A stretch of 64,000 nt of DNA from Zygaena filipendulae (GCA_907165275.2 OU015665.1:9424001-9488000), one strand, 5' to 3'. Shown: positions 23,050 to 35,618, numbered from the stretch's first letter. Numbers and translations: made by a program. Notes: generated from the sequence alone by a model not told the origin.

Positions 23050-23900
23050 CTAGAATAGAAGAATAGAATAGAATAATTTTTTTATTGCGCAACAGACACA
23101 CACACACAAAACTTAATAACAAAATCACAAACAAATTCATCACAAACTAAACTTAAAAAGAAAAAAGATATTGGTTGGCTGGTTTTGGTCGCGGTGTGTC
23201 CCTGCTGCTGCAAATGGCAGCTGACTCAGCATATGCTGAGGATGGGAACCCTCAGCGCTGGTTTTCAGTCAGCGCCAGCAGTCCCACGAGCGTCCCAGAG
23301 TGCGGCGCAGCGAAGCAGGAAAATAGATAGATAGATACATGATAATTAGTTCACAGTATAATTAAATAATAGATACCATACATACGTAAATAGAATACAA
23401 ATTAGATAAATACACAATATCATAAATTATATACAATCATTTTATAATAACTCAATACATACATATTTAATATACACATACACATCATATAAATACATAA
23501 TATGCATATATACACACACACACACACACATACAAACATGTACATGCATACGACGCAAACACGAGATAGCCGAAAACAGACATTCCCGATGCAACCACGG
23601 GGTCAAAGGGTCATAGTCAGTTATGGCGAGAAGTTTGGACAGGTACGGAGAGATTCTGCTGTTCTAGCAGGTATGCCTTGAGCTTGCGCCCAAAAACATA
23701 TCTACTAGATGCGTCTCGGACTGGAGGTGGAATGTCATTCCAACACTTGGACGCCGCAAACTTGAAGCTACCACGAAAAGCTGCCGTTCGATGTGACGGA
23801 GTGAGAATTTTGTCTCTGTGTATGGAGCGCTGCCGGGATGACCACTCCAGCTTTTTATATAGGTACTCGGGAGCCTTATTACTCACACAAACAAGCTAAG
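23050..23900 (-). mobile_element. 5'-truncated LINE
   Basis: The minus-strand frame 23617-23886 ends a LINE reverse transcriptase. It shows a KCWNDIPPPVRDASS core followed by FGRKLKAYLL, the usual C-terminal pattern of jockey/CR1-like elements. The 3' UTR and an AT/ACAC-rich tail run to about 23050. A related 3' piece is at 62410-62680. Catalytic domains are missing. Confidence 0.7.
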
Positions 23901-24361
23901 CTCACTGTCATTGGAGGACTGATGGGTTAAGTTAGGAAGAAGGGAAAAACAATAAGGAAAAACAAATAAAAGAGAAAAAAAAAAAATAAAAAAAAATATA
24001 TACCAAAATATATATATGTATATATAAATATATATAATTGTTTATAAACATCTCTATAAGTTTATTATTTATAAGGCTTTTATTATATAACGTCATGGAT
24101 GGCTATGGAAGAGAGGGATCTACTGGCACAAGTATATTATATGCTTAAAAGTAGGTCTCAACAATCCGATTGTAACCACTACTTATACAAATAATAAATA
24201 TTTTTGAATTTTGAATTTTTGAATTTTTTGAATTTTGAATTTTATTTACATTATATTCATTATATATATTATATAGGTATAGGTGGTCGAGAGTATAGAC
24301 AAACAAGAACGAATGTTATGCAGAAATTCGGCAGAATGTTGTTGTGTATATTAGTTGGGTA

Positions 24362-24583
24362 CAGTGGGCCACATAGACAAGACGTTTACCTTGTAAAATT
24401 TATACTGTTAATTTGCAAAACGTCTTTATGACGTAATAAGGTGCCGTTTTTGCAGCTCCAATATTAGTTTTTCGCTTATATTGGAATTTGGAGTTGCAAA
24501 AACGGCAACTTATAACGTCATACAGACGTTTCAGTAACAGTATAAATTTTACAAGGTGGTATACTTGTCTATGTGGCCCACTG
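24362..24583. mobile_element. hairpin MITE upstream of Kazal gene D
   Basis: It has the same TA-flanked CAGTGGGCCACATA ends as 19139-19335 and a similar self-complementary interior. Confidence 0.78.
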
Positions 24584-24789
24584 TACCTATAATACTCGTG
24601 ACGCGGACGTGCTTAAAAAACATTACGATACCGGGTATTCACAACACTGTCAATATTTCTGTAGAAAACACATTGTTTCCTGCAGATCAAATATTTTAAT
24701 CGACGACTTGATTATATTCAGCAACTAAGTACCTATCTCGTTGCAGTTCCCGAGAAACAGCGCGCGAGATACTTAGTACTTACCTATAC

Positions 24790-25390
24790 CTACTAACTTA
24801 TTTACTAGTTGATACCCTGCCTGTAGAGCTGCGTAAATGCCCCAACAAATTTATATTTAAGAGTAGAGTGAGGAATCATTTCTTGGAGTCCAGCAGCCTG
24901 CCTTGAGTGGCGATTTAAAACTTGCGTCCGTCTTTATCTCTCGTATTCTCAACTTTTATATTTTTAGGTATATTATTAGATATTTATGTATGTCCACTCA
25001 GTATGTATGATATGGTATGTATGTATGTATATGTATGTATGTATGTATGTATGTATATATGGTATGTGTATGTGTGTGTGTATATATATGGTATGTGTAT
25101 TTGTGTGTATATATATATACTATATGTAACTATGTGTGTATGTATTTTATTGTGTCGGTATGTGTAGGATATGCATGTGTTATAGTATTTATTGTGAGTA
25201 AATTGCATCTTTATGTTTTAGTTATTAATTATTAGTGTCTAGTATTAAGTATATTATTTATTGTTTTGTTTGCACACCCCATCTTCTATATCTGTGTCTA
25301 CCCAATGGTTAACTGGTAGAGAATGCCGCAAGGCATTAAGTTCGCCATTTGTACACACTGTGCAATAAAGAATAAATAAATAAATATATA
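24790..25390 (+). mobile_element. LINE 3' end inserted between MITE and promoter of Kazal gene D
   Basis: 24795-24905 encodes an LPVELRKCPNKF-like LINE C-terminus ending in a stop. A long TATG/TGTA microsatellite (about 24990-25140), a GTAGAGAATGCCGCAAGGCA stretch and a final (AAAT)n tail follow. Its insertion splits the MITE-to-promoter segment, which is continuous before genes C and E. The tandem GTAT/TATG run creates many spurious frames. Confidence 0.65.
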
Positions 25391-25542
25391 AATACCCACA
25401 GGCCACAGCCAAAGCCCACATCAGCTTTTCGAGATAACCCTAGTTTTTATTTACATAATTTTTTACATATTTACACGTAAGTAAGTTGTCATTGGTCACA
25501 ATCTTGCCAGATAACCCGTTCTTCTGTCGTCAAAACACATAA

Positions 25543-25548
25543 TATAAA
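25543..25548 (+). promoter_or_regulatory. TATA box of Kazal gene D
   Basis: TATAAA in the block AATATAAACGATCAATTAAA sits 80 nt before the micro-exon. It is kept from genes C and E. Confidence 0.6.
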
Positions 25549-25627
25549 CGATCAATTAAACCTAGCTTCAATCACATTTCGTGTTTCGTATCGTCCAGTC
25601 TGTACCAGATTTTGTAACAAGAATAAA

Positions 25628-28600
25628 ATGTTTGCTAAATACGGTGAGTAGATGTTTATTAAAAATTCTTATGTTTTTATCTAATTAGATACCTACACTT
25701 ATATATAAAAATGAATCCCTGTTTCCCTTAATCAAGGCATCACTAATAGTACGGACCGCCAAGAGGGGATTTGTGGATTAGCTAAAGCGCGTCAGATGAA
25801 CATAAGGGGGGTACCTTGCACCATGTTGAGTACCTCCACCAAATATAGGCCCTCTACACTGGTGGGTGCGTCTAGAATAACCGATCAGATTAGTAAAAAA
25901 AAATCGATAACTCGAAATACTCGAGCGCGTCAGATTAAGATATGGTGGGTTAATTACATGATGAGAAGTGTGTATATGAATAATCTGACAATTTGAACGT
26001 GACATAAGGGAGTTAGAGGATCACAAACTTGCAAAACAAACGCAACCTCGACATTCTCGAGCGTGGTTGATTTATTTTTTATTTTGAAGTAAATAACTCA
26101 AGGATAGCGGGAAAAATATAATCTGCCGATTTTCATAAGCCGAAGAAACAAAAATCGTCTTTAAAGTTTAGAACGAGCAGCTGCAGTGAAACATTTACCT
26201 ATTCATATCTCTGCCTTCCTTTCCTTTTACTTTTTCTCTATCTCTCACTCTCTCACACCGTCCTCACACTACTTTCCGTCGCCATAACGTCATCACAGTA
26301 TATCACGGCGCTAAACGTGTCCAATTATAACTTTTTTTTGGTCGGTTAAAATACATATTAAAATAAGTCAAGGTAAGTATTATATCAAACTATAGGTTAA
26401 CCTATAACCTTTCACTTTAATTTCATTTTTAACCGACTTCAAAAAAGTAGTGGTAAAGGTAGGTGTATTACTCCGCTCTGCGCCTCTCTCTCCCTTTCAC
26501 TTTTTGTGTATCTCTGACTCTCTCACACCATATTCCCACGCTGCTGTCCATCGCCATGACGCCATTTTACTTTACATTCATCACAAAACAACGCGTTCAT
26601 GTTATTATATGTAAGATGCTCTGGCTTGTTTGTGCTTTAAAGTTAGTTTTGTGAATAATATTTTGTGAGCTTTTATATATTTCATAGAAATATAATACAA
26701 TATTCCGTGATACTTTACTTTACAGCTCATCACAAAACAACGCGTTCACGTTATTATATGTAAGACGCTCTGGCTTGTTTGTGCTTTAAAGTTAGTTTTG
26801 TAAATAATATTTTGTGAGCTTTTACATATTTCATAGAAATATAAAGTGTGTTTTTTGTGAACAAGAAATAGCTCATAAAGTTATTAAACTTACGTCAGAA
26901 ATAAAAAAATAAATTAAAAATAAATCATAATTTTTGTTTCTAGCAGTCAGATTAATAATATCCCTCAAAATTATTGTCAGATTTTAAGCCAACATAACTA
27001 GGACTGCAAGCTGAACCTTCTGTAAAATAATCTGACACGCTCGAGTATTTAAAAATTGAGATTTTTTTTTGCATTTTTAAAAATTCGCTACTACCTTGCG
27101 TCACCTCCAAATCGGCAGATTCGGGCTCACTTAACATCCCCTTTGAATATCTGACGCGCTCGAGTAATTTTTTTTTTTTTCATTTTTTCCCCTTCCGGAT
27201 GGCCACCCCCACCACGCAAATCGGCAGATGAATATATTTTCGATATCAGAGACACCTTGGAGTATCTAAACTACAATATCTGACGCGCTCGAGTATTTCC
27301 ATTTTACTATTTTTTTTTACATTTTTGAAAGCCCGTAGAAGCTAAACCCACCGGTGAATGAAAAAATATCATATAACCTTATTTTGTTTATATCTCCTAA
27401 TCTTCAAAACCCAATAGGTCCCACCGACGCTCGAGTGACTCCCGAATTAGCATCGGTATCTCCCGTACTATAAATGGTTGGACCAATTTCGTTAGTACTT
27501 TTTTGTTGTTATTGTAAGGAGAAGGTTCTTATGAAAGAAGTTTGGAGTTAATTTATTTATTTAAAGAACTTTATTGCACTTTATTGTACAAAAGGCGGAT
27601 TTAATGCCTATGGCCTTCCCTACCAGTCAACCTTTTGGCTAGGTGATAATTTAGAAAAAAAATAGTATATAATATTTCTAAATACTACAGGGCGTCCCAC
27701 GGATATGCCACATGAAGGGAAAGTACCTGGAATATTGTAGATGGAACATTTTACTGAAAAAAGACATTATCTGAATTTAAAAAATAATTTGAACTGCATT
27801 TATAGAATTTAAATAATTACATGGTTGAACCGGGAATCGAACCCGTTTTACATGAGAAAAATAATCACCTGTAGCTTTATCATACCAATCGAAAGGCTTT
27901 ATCATAAGGATTATTTTGTGTTAAATAACATAGTGAGAAAAATAAAAGAAAGACCATGAATTTTAACATAAATTTGGCTACTTTGGGGTTCTTGCGAGAA
28001 TTCCGAAATTCACGCGGGTGTAACTGCGAGGCACAGTTAGGTAGTTCTGGCAAGTATCAGATTCTTCCTGATTAATAGATACATATTTAGATATTTATTA
28101 TCTTGCAATTCTGGCCTGATTTCTTATACTTACTGTTTAATTTAATTAAAATGTAGGTATTTTACTCCGATTTTAAAAATTATGTTACTTATAGGAAGCT
28201 ATACAGTATTCTTGAGTAACGCAGGGTAAAAATAACACGAGGGAAACCGTGGGACTAGTATACAAGTATCCCACCAAAAACATAAATGTAAAAAAGGAGA
28301 GCCAAGTTCAATACAAGAATTATGCTTGGCTGTGGGCTTCGCCGCAAAACGAAAGGAGATCTGAATGAGTGCCAAGTTATTTAAAAATGTGAGATCTTAA
28401 AGTAGTTTAGATTTGACTTGGCCAGTTTTCATTACATCAGTCATATTATAAAGTTATTAAACATATATGTATATACTGGAATATTTTTTAAGAAATACGC
28501 AAAATTTTTTAATATAACAACTCTTATGTACCGTATTCTTGCAAATAAAAGAATTATTATTATTATTAAAAAAATTTTGGTGGTTTAGTATAAGTAATAG

Positions 28601-30564
28601 AACACATTTCCGTTATTTGTTCAAAATTTTTTTATACTTATTTATCAGGCTTTAAATTAGCAAGATATGGACACTATCTATTCGTAATAATGTCAATGGG
28701 CGCGCGCGCCGTGCGGCGTACGCAGGGGTGTTGCAGCGGGGGTGAACGACCTCGATCAGCTGTCGGTACATTGTAACCCACGTAAATACCTAGCCGAACG
28801 AGCGCTTCGCGCGCAGCGGTGGCGGCAGCGAATAGAGTAGCCAAAATATCAATGACAATGTATACATCTTTCGTTCACGATAACTTTACTTTTTTGTACT
28901 AAGACTTATCAAAATAAAAAAGGTGTTTATTAAAACTCCTTTAAGTTTAACTTGTAAAAGTTTGCGCACTGAATCAAAAATATTCCTGTATATATATTTT
29001 AATTCTGATAAAAACTGGCCAAGTCAAATCTAAACTACTTTAAGATCTCACATTTTTAAATAACTTGGTACTCATTTAGATCTCCATTCTTTTTGCGGCG
29101 AAACCCACAACCAAGCATAATTTTTGTATTGAACTTGGCTCTCCTTTTTACATTTATGTTTTTGATGGGATATCATTACTTTTTGTATAGAATATAAAAA
29201 ATACGCGTTAAAAAACACACCGTTGGCCGGTTGTTTAGTGCGAATTACAAGTTTTTTGTATGGGGACACCACTTATTATATGACTTTTTTTATTTTTAGA
29301 TTTTTTTCCTACGCTTACACACAATTACCGAGCTGGATTCCAAATTTCATCCTTCTAGGTAATCTGGAAGTAGGTTAAATTTAGGTACTATGTGTCAGTC
29401 AGTCAGTCAGTACTAAAATTTATGTCTTTTTGACCTTCATATCTTCATAACCGTTTGAGCTAGCTTCATGAAATTTGGGCTTCTCCATGTCCTTATGTCA
29501 TGGATATAACTAAACACACGTAGTTTTATGTGTTTACGTTAAAGAGGTTTTGAGTAATAGAATGGTCAAAAGTGGCACCAAGTGGTTCGTGTAATATTAC
29601 ACTCAGCGCTGGCTAGCCAGTTCCTTTGCTTGAACTTGGCTTGACACGCTGCCGCGTGTCTAGATATTATCTGTGCCGTCGCGTGGGTCACTGACTATCG
29701 TATTTAAATTTCAAATTATACTATAGCGCTGTTTCCCGGGGTTGCACCCGCTTTTATTTCGGAGTTCCCTTGGGAATTCTGAAATAAAAAGTATCTACAC
29801 TATGCAAGGGCATCTGTCCCCCTGACGTGTACCTATGCAAAATTTCATTTTCTCTTGCGCTAATTTCGGAGCTCCCGCGGGAATTCCTGGACAAAAGGAA
29901 CCCTAATAACGTGTAAGCAAAATCTCATGATGGTCGGTTAAGCCTAACATGAAAGCGTCACAAACAAAAAAACTCACAATCGCATCTATAATAGTTCCTA
30001 CCTAACGATTAATTAAGGACAGTGTATTTCCGTTGCCCGTCAGGTGTATTGATGTTGGTGGTGCTGGTGTCCAGCGCGGCCGCGCTCGCACCTTGCGTGT
30101 GCACGCGCAACCTCAGGCCGGTGTGCGGCTCCGACGGCAAGACGTACGCAAACCAGTGCATACTGGACTGCGAGGTATACAACGGTAAACAGATCACGAA
30201 GGAGAGGGACGGCAGCTGCGAGCCGGAGCAACATGTCTGCATCTGCACTGATGACTACACACCCGTGTGCGGCACCGACGGTCAGACTTACCCCAACGAA
30301 TGCGCGCTGGAGTGTGACCAAGCTAACCGGAAACCGGAGTTGAGGGTGGCACACCCGGGCGAGTGCAAGACGCCGGAGTGCACGTGCCCGCGGGATTCCA
30401 AGCTCGTGTGCGGCTCCGATGGGAATACGTACCCGAACAACTGTTTGCTGGAGTGCTCGCAGAGCGTCAACCCTGGCTTGCAGCTGGCGCGCGAGGGCGC
30501 GTGTGACAATACAGTACACGTCGCCGACAACAACCCCACGTCATCTGTGTCTCGTTTAGACTAA
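25628..30564 (+). CDS. Kazal gene D: secreted three-domain serine protease inhibitor with Asp at P1 of domain 2
   Basis: Join of micro-exon 1 (25628-25643, identical 16 nt to gene C) and exon 2 (30044-30564, acceptor CCCGTCAG), phase 1, 178 residues, stop TAA 30562-30564. The signal peptide is MFAKYG plus [15 protein letters not shown]. There are three six-Cys Kazal domains. P1 residues are Arg27, Asp75 and Arg122. An acidic P1 suits few secreted proteases, so domain 2 may be repurposed or inactive; this is inference. Domain 2 also has VCGTDG in place of VCGSDG. The intron is 4.4 kb because of insertions (25747-27470, LINE piece, 28267-29172 and a Helitron remnant before exon 2). Exon 2 is closest to gene C, the intron to gene E. 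Confidence 0.87.
25747..27470. mobile_element. 1.7-kb DNA transposon, non-autonomous, with CTCGAG-containing subterminal repeats
   Basis: The ends are TAGTACGG and CCGTACTA, flanked by TAA (25744-25746 and 27471-27473). The paralogous intron of gene E at about 36354-36366 has the uninterrupted site (CACTAAATGG), which fixes both ends. The motif ACTCGAGCGCGTCAGAT and its inverse occur repeatedly near the two ends in opposite orientation (about 25919-25936; 27030, 27153, 27281). An internal tandem duplication of about 150 bp lies at 26580-26850. There is no transposase frame. A 3-bp TAA target fits PIF/Harbinger-type elements, by inference. Confidence 0.8.
27547..27930 (-). mobile_element. LINE 3' end plus SINE-like piece in the intron of Kazal gene D
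   Basis: TTTATTGCAC, AAAAGGCGGA, TTAATGCCTA and CTACCAGTCAACC are a reverse LINE tail. Around 27820-27850 a reversed B box (GGGAATCGAACCCG) follows. The same compound insertion is in gene E's intron (36445-36840) but not in gene C's. Confidence 0.6.
28267..29172. mobile_element. 0.9-kb foldback element with arms of about 165 bp
   Basis: The left arm 28267-28435 (ATCCCACCAAAAACATAAAT start) pairs with the right arm 29000-29172. The unpaired centre includes an AT-rich stretch and a GC-rich patch (28698-28830) with GCGCGCGCGC. It lies in the intron of gene D and has no open frame of interest. Related ends occur near 21455 and 34345. Confidence 0.75.
29173..30043 (+). other. rest of intron 1 of gene D with Helitron-like remnant before exon 2
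   Basis: 29390-29410 is a (GTCA)n run. 29580-29670 mirrors 22100-22200. 29720-29990 is a reverse Helitron-like remnant (TTTCCCGGGGTTGCACCCGC end), shared with gene E at 37160-37320, stopping about 45 nt before the acceptor. Confidence 0.55.
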
Positions 30565-30767
30565 CGGCTAATCAATTAATGGAAAACTAGGCTTTTTTAA
30601 ATTTTAGATTTCCGTCACGTAGATTAAACTAAATATTCGACTCGTACCTATTTGTTTCTTTTTTTACGTACCTAATCAAAAATAACGGTGATACGTTAAG
30701 TCGAAAATGTCGAAATGTCTAGTAGTAACGTCACACCTTGGTACCTAAACTTTATATAGTTTTCACC

Positions 30768-30985
30768 TATAATAATAATCCACATTACAACACACAGATC
30801 TATTGATCCCACAGTAAGCTATTATTAGCTTGTGTCGTGGAAACCAAGCAAACGTGGTATATACTACATAGAGTTACTTATATATCATACTATAGATATA
30901 TAAACACACCGAATCGAACCCGGAACCCCTTGATTAGCAGCGAGTAGGCATGGTGACCTCTGCGCCAGTCGGGTCGTCAAAGTAT
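30768..30985 (-). mobile_element. tRNA-derived SINE
   Basis: Same family as 12660-12925. It has a reversed B-box (GAATCGAACCC) and head, but part of the body between is deleted. Confidence 0.65.
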
Positions 30986-31460
30986 AGTAGTAGTATAGTC
31001 ACCTATAACGATACGAGCTCTATTTCTTTTAAAATTTTCCACGTGTGTTAGTAATAGAAATATTTATCTATTAATTATCACACAAGTCACAATAGTTGAA
31101 ACAATGCAATATTGTATTGACTATAGATATCATAAAACCTTTTAACGACTATACCTACGCTGTGTTTTCCGAGTTATTTGCGACATACAGATAACTTGAT
31201 AGCAATGAGCAATATTTAGATAAGTATGTTATTTTTTTTTTAACAAACCTGGGCTTACAGTACTTATAGCAGTACTACTAGTATAGTATTATATTGTCTG
31301 TGGCAGTACCTGTATTGCTTTAACATTTTACTTAAAATTTAACAACAAAATATTGCCTACCTACCTTTAATAGTCCTCCAGTCCTTAGTCAAGTGTATAG
31401 TGATTATAATATTATCTGTGGTCAAGTTGACAATATCATCCTAAATTCATAATGGGCATG
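30986..31460. other. spacer, nothing recognised
   Basis: AT-rich sequence. ACGAGCTCTATTTCTTTTAA near 31015 is shared with 21400, part of the duplicated 3' flank. Confidence 0.4.
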
Positions 31461-31775
31461 TTGACTAATTTTTTTTTTGTCCGTCTTGTAGATAATTAAA
31501 AATATTGGACACGTATTTTTTCTTTTTTTACGTAATCGAAAAATAACGGCGATATATTGAGTTGAAATTTCGCGTGATGTCACGATTCTGACAGTTTGTA
31601 TGGCGGTTTTTGCGGTTAGTGACGTCACGACCCCCTCACCCTAAACTTTAATGTGCTTTATCTCTGTATATTTTAATTTATTTGAAAAAGCAAAAAAATA
31701 GGTGTCTATTGTTTTTTTATTTTCTAACTGACGGACGAATTAGAATTTTTATATTTTAAAAGTAGTCAACATGGG
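31461..31775 (-). mobile_element. TGACGTCA-bearing MITE
   Basis: Reverse orientation relative to 13905-14205. One exact TGACGTCA is at 31620-31627 and a mutated one (TGATGTCA) is near 31576. Confidence 0.65.
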
Positions 31776-32014
31776 GATGTCTAAATACTATATCATAATT
31801 TCTGTAAATGTATTAATTATTTGTGAAACTGTTTTGGCGAATGTATGTAATTGTATGTATCTGTTCTGTTTAAGTGTATAATTATAGCTGTATGTTTTCC
31901 TGAATAAATAAAATAAAAAATAAATAAAAATAAAATCATGTCACGTAAACTTGTTATGTAAAATCATCCAATCGAAAGTTGAATTTGACGATACGTTCCA
32001 TAATCTCTACTAAT

Positions 32015-32385
32015 ATTATAAAGAGGAATGATATGATTTTTTGTTTGTTTGTTTGTTATGATTTAACTCAAAAACTACTGATTTCAAACTAGATATATAT
32101 TGAAATCAATCGCTTTTTTTGCGTGATTGAGTAACAAACAGAACTGAACAGATCTGAACGGATTTGTATGAAATTTGGCATGCACGTTGTCAGGGGTACA
32201 GAAAAGGACATAGGGTACTTTTTATCCCGGAATTCCCACGGGAACTCCGAAATTACCGCGGATGAAATAGAATTAATTATTGCACACTACACTTTGTCAG
32301 AGGTACCTACAGAAAAGGACATAGGGTACTTTTTATCCCGGAATTCCCGCGGGATCTCCAACATTAAGGCGGGTGAAACCTTTAA
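32015..32385 (+). mobile_element. Helitron-like element with repeated 3' segment
   Basis: A start with (TTTG)n at about 32040 is followed by two successive copies of GGACATAGGGTACTTTTTAT, CCGGAATTCCC and the hairpin region. The frame 32168-32623 is made from this repeat and is not a gene. Confidence 0.6.
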
Positions 32386-33831
32386 AATTTGTACCTGTAA
32401 AAATTTGTATTCCCCTTGTATATCGTATTTTGTGTTACTTTCCAAATTATTTATTTTACCTATTTATCTGCTGTGTATTAACTGCCTCAACATTTCAATC
32501 TTTAGTAACGATTTTTATTTTGTTCCCGGATTGATACACAATCTCTCTAAGCCTGTATTTGTTGAGTCTCGATTTATACTACTAGAATATAATCATTTTT
32601 GTTTGGAAATATTTATAATTTAATTAAAAATATAGAAAATGTCCACGGGCGAATGTGGAGAGCGCTTCACATTGGCCCTGACGGGACAGAGTTTATTAGC
32701 CAACGTGTGTACGCCTCACCGAATTTGCAGTCCAACGTTGGTACGAGCGTTGGGAGCAACGTGTGGAGCCGACCACACAGCACATCAAATGCCGCCTTTG
32801 TCTTTTTTTTTTGTTTGAGGCGGGAGTCTCACCGTCTCTCCTTGGTCGTCTCTGGTGATAGACATTACAAGTTTCATATTCCAAATTCACAACTCATTAT
32901 TAGGTCCGCTATTTAGCGGGTTTAAAATGGATTTCAGTAGGTACAACTTTTAGTCGCACTTATTGAAGGGAACCTAAACGTACTACTTTAGGTGCACTTA
33001 TATGCGAATAAAACGTCAGTTTTTGAATAGATGGGATGAAAAACCGAGCAAGCGGAGGATTCTAAAATTGAATCAAGAGCACAGCGAGTGATTCACAAAT
33101 TATAATCCTGAGCATTAGCGAGGAGAAAAATTTTTGCACCCGAGTGCAATACTTAACTTTTCCATCCCCCCTCAGCGAGGAAATGACTAAATGCAAAATA
33201 AAATATTTACAATCACAAGATACTTTTATTTCAGTTTAGGTACATATTTACTACAACATTATGATAGGTAAGTATTTTTAGGAAAGGAGCGGTCTGCAGC
33301 GTCAGCCGTGGTGCCTCGCTGTTCCTCTCCCGTGTTTGGAAGGGTTGCGGGATGTTGTGAGAAACTCAAAAAAACATTGACATTCTTGATTAACTCTATA
33401 TTCTCCAGAAGTCTTAGAAATTATATTAAAGTAACTTTTTGCAGTTTGCACAATACTAGGTATCGACTACAGAATCGCGTATCAACTCTCCTGTCGTAGT
33501 AGTAGAACCAGGCAACTCAAGTTGGTTTTTTTTTTTACGGCCCGGGCGGGTGCGTTCCGATTCGCCACATATTGTAGAAAAATGTTTATGTATAACAAAT
33601 AATACTTAGGTAGATACCTAGTATTATAATATTATCTGTACCTACAATCTCAAGCGGATAAAAAATGCTTTTGTGCTCAGATGTCGAATAGCAAAAATAC
33701 CAATTTCCAAGGTGGGGGGGATGAAAAAGATTTTTTAATTCTTGAGTTTCTTAACGCTGACTTGTCTACTTTGGCCTAAGCTGTCTATGGGTTTGTGTAG
33801 TAAAGAGAAAATGTACTGAGATGGGAGATTG
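32386..33831. other. spacer, nothing firmly recognised
   Basis: GCGAATGTGGAGAGCGCTTC near 32650 recurs in inverted form near 50980, so part of this is a dispersed repeat. A GC-rich CGGCCCGGGCGGGTGCG patch lies at about 33538. No supported gene. Confidence 0.4.
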
Positions 33832-33990
33832 GCGCAGTAGATCACCATGCCTACCCGCTAATCAACTAGTCAAGAGGTTCCAGGTTCGTTCCCGGTAGGG
33901 GTAGACTTTGTGTGATGAAAACATGGCTCCATTTTCCAGTCTGGGCGTGCATATATAGTATAATATGTATATAATAATATGGTTTCCAGT
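33832..33990 (+). mobile_element. tRNA-derived SINE, partial
   Basis: The GATTGGCGCAGTAG head, a GGTTCGTTCCC-type B box and the CATTTTCCAGTCTGGG segment are in order; the 3' part is short. Confidence 0.65.
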
Positions 33991-34992
33991 TAATAATACG
34001 TCTTTCTTTTTAAGGTTGACTTACTTTGTAAAAATGTATCTACTGTTCATTACTTTTCTGTTATATGTATACAATAGTTCTTGTACTATTTTGACTATGG
34101 TGTAGAGTTTGTCAAGTTAGGCCTTGTAAAGTTGGGGCGTGTACAGTTAGAAGCTTAATTGGCTCTAAATTTGACAGTCCGAGTCATTCTCGTCACAGAT
34201 AATATAATACTATACTAAGCTGTCTCGTCTTGGCAACACTTTACATTTATTTATTTTATTTATTTATTTATTTACTAACTTACAAACATTGTAACAACTT
34301 GACAGTGCTACATAAACCTTTTTAGGTTTTTCCGTGCGACACATCCGACACATGAAAATGTTTTTGGTGGGATTTCATTTCTTTTTGCAAGTCAAAATTG
34401 CGGAAGTCTCGTACAAACTTCCATCCCCTAGTTTAAGTGGTTGGGGGATAAGTTACAAGTTTTATATTTTTTTGTTGTTTGTGTATCTACTTATATTAGC
34501 TTACACAAATTTCAGCTTTCTAGGAGATTAGAAAATACCCTAAGAATTTTGATGATCATCAGTGAGTCAGTGACGAAACCAGGGTTTTTTAGATATCAAT
34601 AAAATCTAAAGTACCTATATGAGCTATGCAAATAAAACTTTATATGTTTAATAAAAGTCTGCTATCGACAAAATATCCTGAGAATTTGGTTTATCTGGTA
34701 TAATCCAAACCCAAGATCCAAAAAAACGACGAAGCCCTTCGAGAAAAGGTAGGGTTATGCCCTAACGCTTCGGTTTGCTCGTCTTGGCGGGGTCAGATTT
34801 GTAGGACAACTTATATGACAAAAAAACAAGCAAAAAATTCTGATGAATAAATTAGTGTTTTTTAATTGTGTCACTGCATGAGTCAGCTGTGTTGCTAAGT
34901 GTGTCGAGACTTAGGTCGAGATATGATCGAGAATCAAGACAAACAAAAATGAATGTTATGCAGAATGTTGTTGTGTAAATATTAGGTAGGTA
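33991..34992. other. spacer before Kazal gene E
   Basis: A (TTTA)n run lies at about 34245-34273. 34330-34620 resembles the right part of the foldback family at 28267-29172. 34810-34990 is the duplicated upstream segment shared with gene C. No gene. Confidence 0.45.
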
Positions 34993-35225
34993 CAGTGGGC
35001 CACATAGACAAGTATACCACCTTGTAAAATGTATACTGTTTGTAAAACGTCTTTATGACGTTATAAGCTGCCCTTTTTCGCTGCAGCTCCAATATTCGTT
35101 TTTCGCTTGTATTGGAATTTGGAGCTTGGAGCTGCAAAAACGGAAACTTTATAACATCATACAGACGTTTTAAGAACAGTATAAATTTTAAAAGGTGGTA
35201 TAATACTTGTCTATGTGGCCCACTG
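34993..35225. mobile_element. hairpin MITE upstream of Kazal gene E
   Basis: Third copy of the CAGTGGGCCACATA hairpin, TA-flanked, in the same position relative to the promoter as in genes C and D. Confidence 0.78.
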
Positions 35226-35612
35226 TACCTATACTACTCGTGACGTGCTAACAAAACATTAAGTTACCGGGTATTCACAACACTGTCAATATTTCTGTAG
35301 AAAACACATTGTTTCCTGCAGATCAAATATTTAATCGACGACTTGATTATATTCAGCAACTAAGTACCTATCTCGTTGCAGTTCCCGAGAAACAGCGCGC
35401 GAGATACTTAGTACTTACCTACTAACCACAAACTACTTAGAGATACTACCTACTAACTAACTAACCTACCCACATCCACAGCCAAAGCCCACAGCCTTTC
35501 GAGATAACCCTAGTTTTTATTTACATAATTTTTAACATATTTACACGTAAGTAAATTGTCATTGGTCACAATCTTGCCAGATAACCCGTTTTTCTGTCAT
35601 CAAAATACATAA

Positions 35613-35618
35613 TATAAA
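35613..35618 (+). promoter_or_regulatory. TATA box of Kazal gene E
   Basis: TATAAA in the conserved promoter block 75 nt before the micro-exon. Confidence 0.6.

Noticed and set aside
24922..25235. Tyr/Val/Cys-rich ORFs
   Set aside because: They are translations of a TATG/TGTA microsatellite in a LINE 3' region.
32168..32623. 151-codon ORF with a repeated KDIGYFLSRNS motif
   Set aside because: The repeated motif is translated Helitron-like 3' sequence; the remainder lacks any domain.
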